Shown: positions 8,154-14,378 of the stretch, piece after piece
How positions within the stretch are numbered: the first letter of the stretch is position 1
How the letters are laid out: the number at the start of each line of letters is the position of its first letter
Assembly: GCA_002396085.1 (NCBI GenBank)
Contig: DGWI01000042.1
Coordinates: forward strand, 17,004-81,003
Reading direction: 5' to 3'
Origin: Porphyromonadaceae bacterium UBA4262
GTDB taxonomy: Bacteria; Bacteroidota; Bacteroidia; Bacteroidales; Muribaculaceae
DNA: 64,000 nucleotides
The notes under the pieces: generated by a model
Told to the model about the DNA's origin: nothing
What the model saw: only the letters and a program-made list of their open reading frames with translations
Database searches by the model: none
Position numbers and translations under genes: made by a program

Positions 8154-8792
8154 ATGAACATCAAAGAAACACGTAATAGTCGGCTGGGAGCCCGGATGGT
8201 AAAGAATCTGGAACGCCGGCACTTTGAGGCTCACTACTGCCCCACTTGCCAGGAGGCGATAGAATTGATTAACTCACTGATTGCCGACGGCAGTTCGGTG
8301 ACATGGGGCGGGTCGATGACCATTCGCGACATGGGGCTGCTGGACAGTCTGCGCCAGCGCCCATCGCTGATGCTGCTTGACCGCGAGGGACTGACCGACC
8401 GCGAGGAAATTGAGGCGCTGTATCACGAGGCATTCGGCTGCGATGTGTTCTTGACCTCGGCCAACGCCATCAGCGAGGATGGTGTGCTGGTCAACATCGA
8501 TGGCAACGGCAATCGCGTGGCAGCCATCACCTGGGGGCCTAAACGGGTAATCCACGTGGTGGGGATGAACAAGGTGGCACAGGACGTTGATGCAGCCGTG
8601 AAACGCGCCCGCTCGACCGCCGCACCCACCAATGCCACCCGCTTTGACATCCAGACACCCTGCCAAGTGGACGGTGCCTGCCACAACTGCAACTCGCCTC
8701 AGTGCATCTGCAACTACATCCACCTGCTGCGCAACAGCAACAGCGCCAACCGCCATGTAGTAGTACTCGTAGGTGAGGAACTTGGTTATTAA
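8154..8792 (+). CDS. LUD-domain (LutC/YkgG-like) protein
   Basis: A 212-residue soluble protein of the LUD (lactate utilization) domain family. Visible family features are an N-terminal helical region with YCPTCQEAIELI, the nucleotide-binding-like segment SVTWGGSMTIRDMG, and the Asn/Gly-rich stretch SANAISEDGVLVNIDGNGNRVAA followed by VGMNKV. A Cys cluster near the end (CHNCNSPQCIC) could bind a metal. Characterised LutC is a subunit of an iron-sulfur L-lactate oxidase, but lutA and lutB are absent here, so the substrate is unknown. It has its own promoter just after the nqr terminator. A role in redox metabolism is inference. Confidence 0.8.
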   Translation: MNIKETRNSRLGARMVKNLERRHFEAHYCPTCQEAIELINSLIADGSSVTWGGSMTIRDMGLLDSLRQRPSLMLLDREGLTDREEIEALYHEAFGCDVFLTSANAISEDGVLVNIDGNGNRVAAITWGPKRVIHVVGMNKVAQDVDAAVKRARSTAAPTNATRFDIQTPCQVDGACHNCNSPQCICNYIHLLRNSNSANRHVVVLVGEELGY

Positions 8793-8814
8793 TTGAGAAT
8801 TGAAAATTGAAAAT
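8791..8814. repeat. Spacer repeat, GAATTGAAAATTGA type
   Basis: AATTGAGAATTGAAAATTGAAAAT directly follows the stop codon of the LUD gene and overlaps it by 2 bases. It is the same repeat class as those at 36101 and 49773. Confidence 0.7.
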
Positions 8815-8836
8815 CCTGGTTGGCATGGGGTTTGCA

Positions 8837-8881
8837 ACTAGAGGCTCTAGAACATCTAGAAGATCTAGAAAATCTAGAATA
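8837..8881. repeat. Tandem 9-bp repeat with TCTAGA core
   Basis: Five consecutive 9-mers: ACTAGAGGC, TCTAGAACA, TCTAGAAGA, TCTAGAAAA, TCTAGAATA. TCTAGA recurs at 8846, 8855, 8864 and 8873 with exact 9-base spacing. The array ends 14 bases before the next ATG, where a leader or regulatory site would be expected. Confidence 0.9.
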
Positions 8882-8895
8882 AAAAACGGAACAAG

Positions 8896-9480
8896 ATGAA
8901 GCATTTGATGACAATCGCATTGTTGCTGGCAGCGCTGTGCGCATGGGCCGGCGACAAACATGAGGTGCCTATGGTGATCCAACTGACCGAGGCCGAGCGC
9001 TCTACCCTGCCCGACAAGACCATCCAGATGGAACTGCGGCGGATGAAGTTCGGCAAGAAGGCTGACGCTCGGTTTGTCGAGGCACTGACCGCGCTGATGC
9101 GCACCATGTGCGACACCGACGGCGAAAACTATGTTTATGCCGTTGCTCTCGACCCACAGCCCGATAGAACGATTGATGTCTATATTCAGTCACAGGACAT
9201 CTTGCGAGGCGGCGGCGATGAGAAGACCTACTATGGCACAATGCAGATAGGGCGCAAGTATTTTGTCTTCGCCCGCTCGCTGGACAACGAACAACTGCTC
9301 AAGTCGCTACTCGACAAGGACAAGGGCAAAGTAAACTTTGTACGCGAATATGAGATTGTTGAGTTTAAGTTCCAGCCACAAGGAGCCATACTCATTGCAA
9401 ACTGGTCAGATGGTCAGATGCAAATGATGACCTTTGAGGCTAACGGCGAAAACCTTTTATCAAATGACGAACAACAATAA
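8896..9480 (+). CDS. Secreted protein of unknown function
   Basis: A 194-residue protein with a clear Sec signal peptide (MKHLMTIALLLAALCAWA, cleavage expected near residue 18). The mature part is mixed alpha/beta and charged, with no Cys pair or catalytic motif that I recognise (for example TLPDKTIQMELRRMKFGKK and KYFVFARSLDNEQLLKSLL). I cannot assign it to a family. Its 3' end overlaps the next gene by 17 bases, so the two are probably translationally coupled. Upstream lie the LUD gene and a 9-bp tandem repeat array. Confidence 0.7.
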   Translation: MKHLMTIALLLAALCAWAGDKHEVPMVIQLTEAERSTLPDKTIQMELRRMKFGKKADARFVEALTALMRTMCDTDGENYVYAVALDPQPDRTIDVYIQSQDILRGGGDEKTYYGTMQIGRKYFVFARSLDNEQLLKSLLDKDKGKVNFVREYEIVEFKFQPQGAILIANWSDGQMQMMTFEANGENLLSNDEQQ

Positions 9481-10108
9481 TACTGGGAAATGGGTGGTGA
9501 CCATCGGCCGCCAGTTTGGCAGCGGTGGTCGTGAGATAGGTCGGCTGGTGGCCGACAAGTTGGGCATTGCCTACTATGACAAAGAGTTGCTGATTGAGGC
9601 AGCGAAGCAGAGCGGTGTGAGCGAACATATCTTTGAGGCTGCCGATGAACGCAGTCCGCGGTTCTTCGCCAATATCTGGTCGTTCAACCTGGGGCTGAAC
9701 AGCGGGGCATATTTTATGGGCGAGGCACCACTGAGCGATGACCACATCTATCGCGCACAGAGCGAGGTGATGACCACGCTAGCCGACCGTGAACCCTGCG
9801 TGATCGTGGGTCGCACTGCCGACTATGTGCTGCGCAATCATTGCCAAGTGGTGAGCGTGTTTATCCATGCCTCGGCCGAGGCATGCCAAGCCCGCATCAT
9901 CGCGCGCGGTGACTGTGACGATGCCGAAGCAGCCCGTTCGCTGATGGAAAAGAAGAACCGTCTGCGCGCCGAGTATTACAATTTCTACACCGACAAGCGA
10001 TGGGGCGAAGCAGCCAGTTATGACCTTTGTGTTGACTCTTCGGTGCTGGGATGTGAAAGTACTGCCGACTTGATTGCCGACTTCGTTCGTCGCTCAGTCA
10101 CGCACTAG
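9464..10108 (+). CDS. Cytidylate kinase-like family protein
   Basis: A 214-residue protein with the cytidylate-kinase-like fold. The P-loop-like segment VVTIGRQFGSGGREIGRLVAD (residues about 10-30) is followed by a helical lid region and the segment CVIVGRTADYVL. This family (Cytidylate_kin2) is distinct from classical Cmk; the substrate is usually unproven. I chose ATG 9464 rather than 9434 because MTNNNNTGKW gives the usual short N-terminus and the upstream codons lie well inside the preceding gene. It overlaps that gene by 17 bases and converges with the next, overlapping it by 15 bases. Confidence 0.82.
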   Translation: MTNNNNTGKWVVTIGRQFGSGGREIGRLVADKLGIAYYDKELLIEAAKQSGVSEHIFEAADERSPRFFANIWSFNLGLNSGAYFMGEAPLSDDHIYRAQSEVMTTLADREPCVIVGRTADYVLRNHCQVVSVFIHASAEACQARIIARGDCDDAEAARSLMEKKNRLRAEYYNFYTDKRWGEAASYDLCVDSSVLGCESTADLIADFVRRSVTH

Positions 10109-10840
10109 GTCATTAATGATGTGACCCTGAATCTGTGGCACGAGTTTGCGCCACTCCTTCGAGTTGATATAGTCCTGAATGACCTTGACATGCTCCATGC
10201 CATGCATGTCGCTGCCCAGCATGTCGACCATGCCATGCTTGACAAGCCAAAGCGCAGTCTCGCGACAATGCTGACCAAAGTAGCCTGCCAACGAAAGCAG
10301 GTTGACCTGAAACTTGGTTCCCGTGTTGTGCAACTGCTCTAGTCGTTGCTTGCGTTGAGCATAGTAGATATAACGCTCGGGGTGAGCCAAGATGGGCTTA
10401 TATCCCTTCACCTTGAGGTCAAATAGCAGTTCATCAAGTCCGAGCAATTCCTGATGGAAGGAGTTCTCCATGAGAATGTAGTTCCCTGGCATAGCAATCT
10501 GGTTGCCCAATGTATATTGCTTGTCCCAGAACTCGTCCATGCGGTATTCGGCCGACAAGTAGAGTTGCATATGACTGATGTCTTCGGTCTCGGCAACAGC
10601 CTGCTTCAAAATCTCGAAAGCAGGTCTGAGGGTATCGGGCGTGTTTTCGAAGGTTTCGGCAGTGACATGCGACGTGAGAATCACGCGAGTAATTCCCATA
10701 TCGCGCTCTGCCCGCAACATCTCGATTGATTGTTCAACATCCTGCGAGCCATGATCCACTCCAGGCAGAATATGGCAGTGCACATCTGTGTTGTAGAACA
10801 GTTGATTATTCTCTTTTTTACGATGAAATATATTAAACAT
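10094..10840 (-). CDS. CpsB/YwqE-type tyrosine phosphatase (PHP fold)
   Basis: A 248-residue cytosolic metal-dependent phosphatase of the CpsB/CapC family. The N-terminal metal motif HCHILPGVDHGSQD is followed by VILTSHV and later LAHPERYIY and MLGSDMHG, which supply the His/Asp/Glu ligands of the polymerase-and-histidinol-phosphatase site. Characterised members dephosphorylate bacterial tyrosine kinases that control capsule or exopolysaccharide export. No polysaccharide locus lies in this window, so the partner kinase is elsewhere. Its stop lies inside the 3' end of the convergent kinase-like gene. Confidence 0.88.
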   Translation of the reverse strand: MFNIFHRKKENNQLFYNTDVHCHILPGVDHGSQDVEQSIEMLRAERDMGITRVILTSHVTAETFENTPDTLRPAFEILKQAVAETEDISHMQLYLSAEYRMDEFWDKQYTLGNQIAMPGNYILMENSFHQELLGLDELLFDLKVKGYKPILAHPERYIYYAQRKQRLEQLHNTGTKFQVNLLSLAGYFGQHCRETALWLVKHGMVDMLGSDMHGMEHVKVIQDYINSKEWRKLVPQIQGHIINDLVRD

Positions 10841-10866
10841 AAATGTGTGGCTATATTATTATCGTG

Positions 10867-10894
10867 CAAAATTACTAAAAAATAGTGGAACAAA
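10867..10894 (-). promoter_or_regulatory. Probable promoter of the CpsB-type gene
   Basis: A minus-strand TAATTTTG (complement of 10867-10874) has TTTG 16 bases upstream (complement of 10891-10894). The -7 box is a perfect match; the spacing is a little short. Confidence 0.45.
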
Positions 10895-10945
10895 GGCTTA
10901 TTTAAGGCCTCTTTCTATAAAATAACGAGAAAATCGCAAAATATT

Positions 10946-10976
10946 TTTGTCATTTCAAAAAGTCTTTGTAATTTTG
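10946..10976 (+). promoter_or_regulatory. Promoter of the L31 gene
   Basis: TTTG (10946-10949), 19 bases, TAATTTTG (10969-10976). This is a textbook Bacteroidetes promoter, giving a leader of about 70 nt ahead of the L31 ATG. Confidence 0.75.
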
Positions 10977-11054
10977 CGCCGCCATTACGAAAATGGGCGT
11001 TTACCACCGCCCGCAAATGTAAATTAGTTAACTATTTAAGAAGGCATTATAACA

Positions 11055-11312
11055 ATGAAGAAAGATCTCCATCCTAGCAACTATCGCGAGGTTGCATTCA
11101 AGGACATGTCGAACGAAGAGGTTTTCATCACCCGCTCGACCGTCAACTCGAAAGAGACCATCGAAATCGATGGCAAGACCTATCCCCTGGTGAAACTTGA
11201 GATCACCAGCTCGTCGCACCCCTACTTCACCGGCAAGCAGAAGTTGGTCGACACCGCAGGTCGCGTGGACAAGTTCCTCAGCCGCTACGGCGATCGCAAG
11301 AAGAAGAAATAA
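11055..11312 (+). CDS. rpmE2: 50S ribosomal protein L31, type B
   Basis: An 85-residue protein with the L31 signature: an N-terminal KDLHPSNYREVAFKD, a central segment, and SSSHPYFTGKQKLVDTAGRVDKF. No Cys residues are present, so it is the zinc-independent (C-minus, type B) form often used when zinc is scarce. It is monocistronic, with a consensus promoter and a strong terminator. The leader of about 70 nt could hold an autoregulatory structure, but I see no clear one. Confidence 0.95.
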   Translation: MKKDLHPSNYREVAFKDMSNEEVFITRSTVNSKETIEIDGKTYPLVKLEITSSSHPYFTGKQKLVDTAGRVDKFLSRYGDRKKKK

Positions 11313-11336
11313 TTCTTCACAACAACGACATAAAAA

Positions 11337-11371
11337 GCACCGAGTTCACTGCAGTAACTCGGTGCTTTTTT
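11337..11371 (+). terminator. Intrinsic terminator after L31
   Basis: A perfect 10-bp stem GCACCGAGTT / AACTCGGTGC with a 9-base loop is followed by six T. Confidence 0.92.
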
Positions 11372-11399
11372 GTAATACCCTACGCCAGAGTAAAGTTGG

Positions 11400-11828
11400 T
11401 TAAGACAGTTGGCGGATGGCGTCGCTGACGAGTTTGCCGCTGGCTGCGGGATAGCGCTGCTGGACGAAGGCGAGGATGTTGCGCATGTTCTTCATCTCGG
11501 GGGGGAAGCCCGACTCGCGGATGGCAGCGATGATCTCGTCGTTGCTGGGTTCCTTGGGGAGGAAGCCTTGCAGGATCTGCACCTGCTCGGCAAGTTCGGT
11601 CACGTCGCGGCCGGCATCGCGGAACGACTGCAACTCGTCGGCCCAGGTTTTCTCCATCTTCTGGAGGATGGCGATCTCTTTTGCCTCGTTGAAGTCCTCT
11701 TCTTTGTAACCTTTGCTGGTCTGGAACTCGAGGAACTTAGCCTTGATCATCTTGAGGACATAGAGGCGGTTTTTGTCTTTGGCCTTCATTGCCTCGGCAA
11801 TGTGGCGGTTAATTTCGGTATGGAGCAT
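11400..11828 (-). CDS. GatB/YqeY domain protein
   Basis: A 142-residue protein made almost entirely of the YqeY fold, the helical domain found at the C-terminus of GatB. The segment EAMKAKDKNRLYVLKMIKAKF near the N-terminus and FLPKEPSNDEIIAAI are typical. Free-standing YqeY proteins are thought to bind tRNA or an amidotransferase, but the biochemical role is not settled. It converges with L31 across a terminator. Upstream is the repeat-rich spacer at 11.83-12.2 kb. Confidence 0.88.
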   Translation of the reverse strand: MLHTEINRHIAEAMKAKDKNRLYVLKMIKAKFLEFQTSKGYKEEDFNEAKEIAILQKMEKTWADELQSFRDAGRDVTELAEQVQILQGFLPKEPSNDEIIAAIRESGFPPEMKNMRNILAFVQQRYPAASGKLVSDAIRQLS

Positions 11829-11834
11829 CTTTTT

Positions 11835-11873
11835 TTATAATTAAGAATTAATAATTTAGAATTTAGAATTGAG
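11835..11873. repeat. Spacer repeat, AATTTAGAATT type
   Basis: TTAAGAATTAATAATTTAG continues into ATTTAGAATTGAG just upstream of the YqeY start. It resembles the block at 54810. Confidence 0.6.
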
Positions 11874-11914
11874 TCCATTGAAGAAGTGGTCGGTGATCAT
11901 TCTCCACGAATTTC

Positions 11915-11932
11915 CATGAATTATCATTAATT
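11915..11932. repeat. Solo copy of the GxxExxY-cassette terminal repeat
   Basis: CATGAATTATCATTAATT matches the terminal inverted repeat of the cassette at 22283-22785 (CATGAATTATCATAAATT) at all but one base. An inverted partner follows nearby (TTTCCATGAATTAT near 11912, ATAATTTATGGAAA near 11942), so this could be a collapsed, empty cassette. The rest of the 11829-12219 spacer holds the longer repeat at 11978 and no gene I can support. Confidence 0.65.
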
Positions 11933-11977
11933 ACGGCTTAAATAATTTATGGAAATATCCGCTGGCTGAATTCATTT

Positions 11978-12145
11978 ATTTATCAAGAATTAAAGAATTT
12001 AAGGACTGAATAATAACTACACGAGTGAGGAATTTATAAAACTCGAGTATCACGAAATAGTTAATTCTTTAATTCTTACAATTCTTGAAAAATTAAAATC
12101 GTGACTTTAATAGATGGTCTAATAAACTAATTCCGCCAATGGGTT
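11978..12145. repeat. Dispersed repeat, long copy (168 bp)
   Basis: Shares its ends with the 79-bp copy at 19257-19335. Both start ATTTATCAAGAATT and both end with a 45-bp block (12101-12145 versus 19291-19335) identical at 43 positions, ending CGCCAATGGGTT. This copy has about 90 extra internal bases bounded by an inverted repeat (CAAGAATTAAAGAATTT near 11984; AATTCTTTAATTCTT near 12063). No coding function is visible. Confidence 0.85.
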
Positions 12146-12219
12146 TGGAAATTTGTGACCATTTATGGAGAATAGTGTTCAGACTTTTCCAAGTAGACTC
12201 AGAATTAAGAATTGGGCAA

Positions 12220-12903
12220 CTAGACTTCGACATGGAGATATTTCTCCTCGTCGGGATCGTGAGCACAATCACGGCCTGTATCATCTGGCTGCGCCTCTGA
12301 GGCCTTCGGAGCCTCAGTGGTTCCGTCAGGCTCATCGTCGGCGATGTGAGGGAGCGCTGGGGCGTTGCGGCGTGCCTTTCGCTCTGCAAAATACTCTTGC
12401 ACACTGGTCACGTTGAACATGAGCAAACCGATGCCTGTCATCAGGACAACATTGTCTTCGCGATTTCGCCACCCATCGACAAAGAGGATGAGTAAGCCGT
12501 ACACGGTGACAATCAGTGGCAACAAATAATACCACCCCTTGACTTCGACCGCCTTGCGTGAGAGGAAGAGATAGATGATGTGGAACAGCCCCAAAACGAT
12601 GAGCAAAGCCCCCATGAAGACGGTCAAAACCCCACTGAACAGTTGTGGCTTTGCCAACATAATGATGCCGAAACACAGTCCTCCGATAGCCGGTAAAACG
12701 CCCAGATAGTCATTGCTCACCTTAGCGGGTGTGTGCCTCAAGGCCACCACCATCAGGTAGGCTATAGAGGGCAACATGAACATCATGCCGATGATGCGCG
12801 CCACCCAGTCGAGCAAGTCGGGCTGGTTATTGAAAACGATGAGCAAGATGCCTGCCAGAAGCAGGACCACGTTGGTCAACAGATTAATACTGATATTCTT
12901 CAT
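12220..12903 (-). CDS. HdeD-like (DUF308) membrane protein
   Basis: A 227-residue protein with six predicted transmembrane helices in the first 170 residues, arranged in pairs as in the HdeD/DUF308 family, followed by a hydrophilic acidic tail of about 55 residues (ending EEKYLHVEV). HdeD is linked to acid resistance in E. coli, but the function of Bacteroidetes members is unknown. The tail (ADDEPDGTTEAPKASEAQ) is low-complexity and Pro/Glu-rich. It is divergent from the lipid kinase gene. The family call rests on helix pattern and length, so it is moderate. Confidence 0.6.
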   Translation of the reverse strand: MKNISINLLTNVVLLLAGILLIVFNNQPDLLDWVARIIGMMFMLPSIAYLMVVALRHTPAKVSNDYLGVLPAIGGLCFGIIMLAKPQLFSGVLTVFMGALLIVLGLFHIIYLFLSRKAVEVKGWYYLLPLIVTVYGLLILFVDGWRNREDNVVLMTGIGLLMFNVTSVQEYFAERKARRNAPALPHIADDEPDGTTEAPKASEAQPDDTGRDCAHDPDEEKYLHVEV

Positions 12904-12904
12904 A

Positions 12905-12953
12905 TTCAGACGTTAGACGTTAGACTTCAGACCTTAGACGATAGATGTCAGAT
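12905..12953. repeat. Spacer repeat, GACGTTAGA type
   Basis: Imperfect tandem units of 8-10 bases (CAGACGTTAGA, CGTTAGA, CTTCAGA, CCTTAGA, CGATAGA) lie just upstream of the HdeD-like gene's start. Confidence 0.75.
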
Positions 12954-13046
12954 CGCACAACACGCTGGTTGTTTTTTATCTGACGTTTTTTCAATGCGAA
13001 ATTAATAAAACTTGTAAAAACAGCCAAAGGAATTGGGGATTTTTTG

Positions 13047-13054
13047 TACTTTTG
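13047..13054 (+). promoter_or_regulatory. -7 element of the lipid kinase promoter
   Basis: TACTTTTG lies 16 bases before the ATG at 13071; no clear -33 TTTG is found at the right spacing. It overlaps the in-frame upstream start at 13044, which argues for the later ATG. Confidence 0.55.
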
Positions 13055-13070
13055 CCCAAATTTTCTCGAC

Positions 13071-13967
13071 ATGAAGCGTTACAAGATACTCGCCCTAATC
13101 AATCCCATCTCGGGTGTTGGCGGCAAAGCCAAGATGCCTGAACTGATTGCAAAAAAACTCGACCCTCAGAAGTTTGACCTGGAGATTGCCTTCACCGAGC
13201 GTCCAGGACATGCAACCTTGCTGGCACAGGATGCTGTGAGCGACGGCTATGACATCGTGTTGGCTGTTGGTGGTGACGGCACGGTCAATGAGGTGGGTCG
13301 TGCGCTGTGCGGCAGCAACACCGCGCTTGCCATTCTGCCATGCGGTTCGGGCAATGGCCTGGCTCGACATCTGCACATCCCCATCAATGCCGAGAAAGCC
13401 CTTGATGCGATGGACGGCGGCGTGTTTGACCAAGTAGACTACTGCACGGTCAACGAGCAGCCCTTCTTCTGCACCTGCGGCGTGGGCTTTGACGCCCAGG
13501 TGAGTTACAAGTTTGCCAACGAGGACACTCGCGGACTGGTGACCTACATCAAGACCACGATCAGCGAATACTTCCGTTACCGCGCACAGCACTATCGCAT
13601 CACCATCGACGGCGAGACGATCGAGGAGAAAGCATTTGTCATCGCCTGCTGCAACGCTGCCCAGTATGGCAACAATGCCTTGGTTGCCCCCCGCGCGTCG
13701 ATGCAGGATGGCAAGATCGACATCACGGTGATTCACAGTTTCAATCTGGGCGAGGCAGCCCTGCTGGGTGCCCGCCTGTTCACGAGTAACATCGACCGCG
13801 ACCGTCATGTGAGTATTTACCGTGGTCGCGACATCATCATTGAGCGCGACGATGAGGACGTGATGCACATTGATGGCGACCCCGTGATGATGCCCGAAGT
13901 GTTGCACATCACTTGTCACCCGTCGGCCATGCGTGTGGTGGTTCCTGCCAGCAACGCTGTGATTTAA
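13071..13967 (+). CDS. Diacylglycerol kinase-like lipid kinase (YegS/BmrU family)
   Basis: A 298-residue soluble kinase of the DAGK catalytic family. The N-terminal INPISGVGGKAK and the glycine-rich VLAVGGDGTVNEV (the GGDGT nucleotide-binding motif) are followed by LPCGSGNGLARHL, the second conserved motif. The product would be a phosphorylated lipid such as phosphatidic acid, but the substrate within this family cannot be read from sequence. ATG 13071 is preferred over 13044 because the -7 box overlaps the latter. It is probably monocistronic, ending about 40 bases before a MITE-like element. Confidence 0.9.
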   Translation: MKRYKILALINPISGVGGKAKMPELIAKKLDPQKFDLEIAFTERPGHATLLAQDAVSDGYDIVLAVGGDGTVNEVGRALCGSNTALAILPCGSGNGLARHLHIPINAEKALDAMDGGVFDQVDYCTVNEQPFFCTCGVGFDAQVSYKFANEDTRGLVTYIKTTISEYFRYRAQHYRITIDGETIEEKAFVIACCNAAQYGNNALVAPRASMQDGKIDITVIHSFNLGEAALLGARLFTSNIDRDRHVSIYRGRDIIIERDDEDVMHIDGDPVMMPEVLHITCHPSAMRVVVPASNAVI

Positions 13968-14008
13968 TCAAGAAACTTAGACGACAACTCAGACTCTTTC
14001 CATACTAT

Positions 14009-14193
14009 TTAAGGTGGATTCTATAAATTCCCAAAAAGTTTTGTAAAAGTTTCGGCCATCTTGGGAGGCTTGCCGACATATTTTTCACCAACTTGCTGAG
14101 CCGTAGCCCACTACTGCTTCAGCAAGGTTGTCATAAAATCTGTTCGACAACCCACTCCAAGCTGTCTCGAGCAATTTATAGAACCCACCTTAA
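14009..14193. mobile_element. MITE-like element with 21-bp terminal inverted repeats
   Basis: The left end TTAAGGTGGATTCTATAAAT (from 14009) and the complement of the right end (14173-14193) match at 20 of 21 positions, enclosing 185 bp without an ORF. An internal inverted repeat (CAACTTGCTGA near 14091 and TCAGCAAGGTTG near 14120) adds secondary structure. TTAA occurs at both extremities and could be part of the repeat or a duplicated target. No transposase in the window carries matching ends. This element accounts for nearly half of the 411-base spacer between the lipid kinase and the debranching enzyme. Confidence 0.72.
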
Positions 14194-14273
14194 TAATGAG
14201 TCACGACTTATTCCTTCCCTTGATCAGGGGAGGAAAATTTTTTATTTATGTTTTTGAAAAATGTGGCAAATTG

Positions 14274-14305
14274 TTTGCATAGGTCTGAAAAAAGTTGTAA
14301 TTTCG
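14274..14305 (+). promoter_or_regulatory. Promoter of the glycogen/alpha-glucan cluster
   Basis: TTTG (14274-14277), 20 bases, then TAATTTCG (14298-14305), one mismatch from the -7 consensus. The leader to ATG 14379 is about 65 nt. Confidence 0.6.
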
Positions 14306-14378
14306 TATCGTTAAACAAGACCCTATCACAATAAATAGGGAAATATTAGACCTTTTAGTTCGATATAAACCACTCGAT

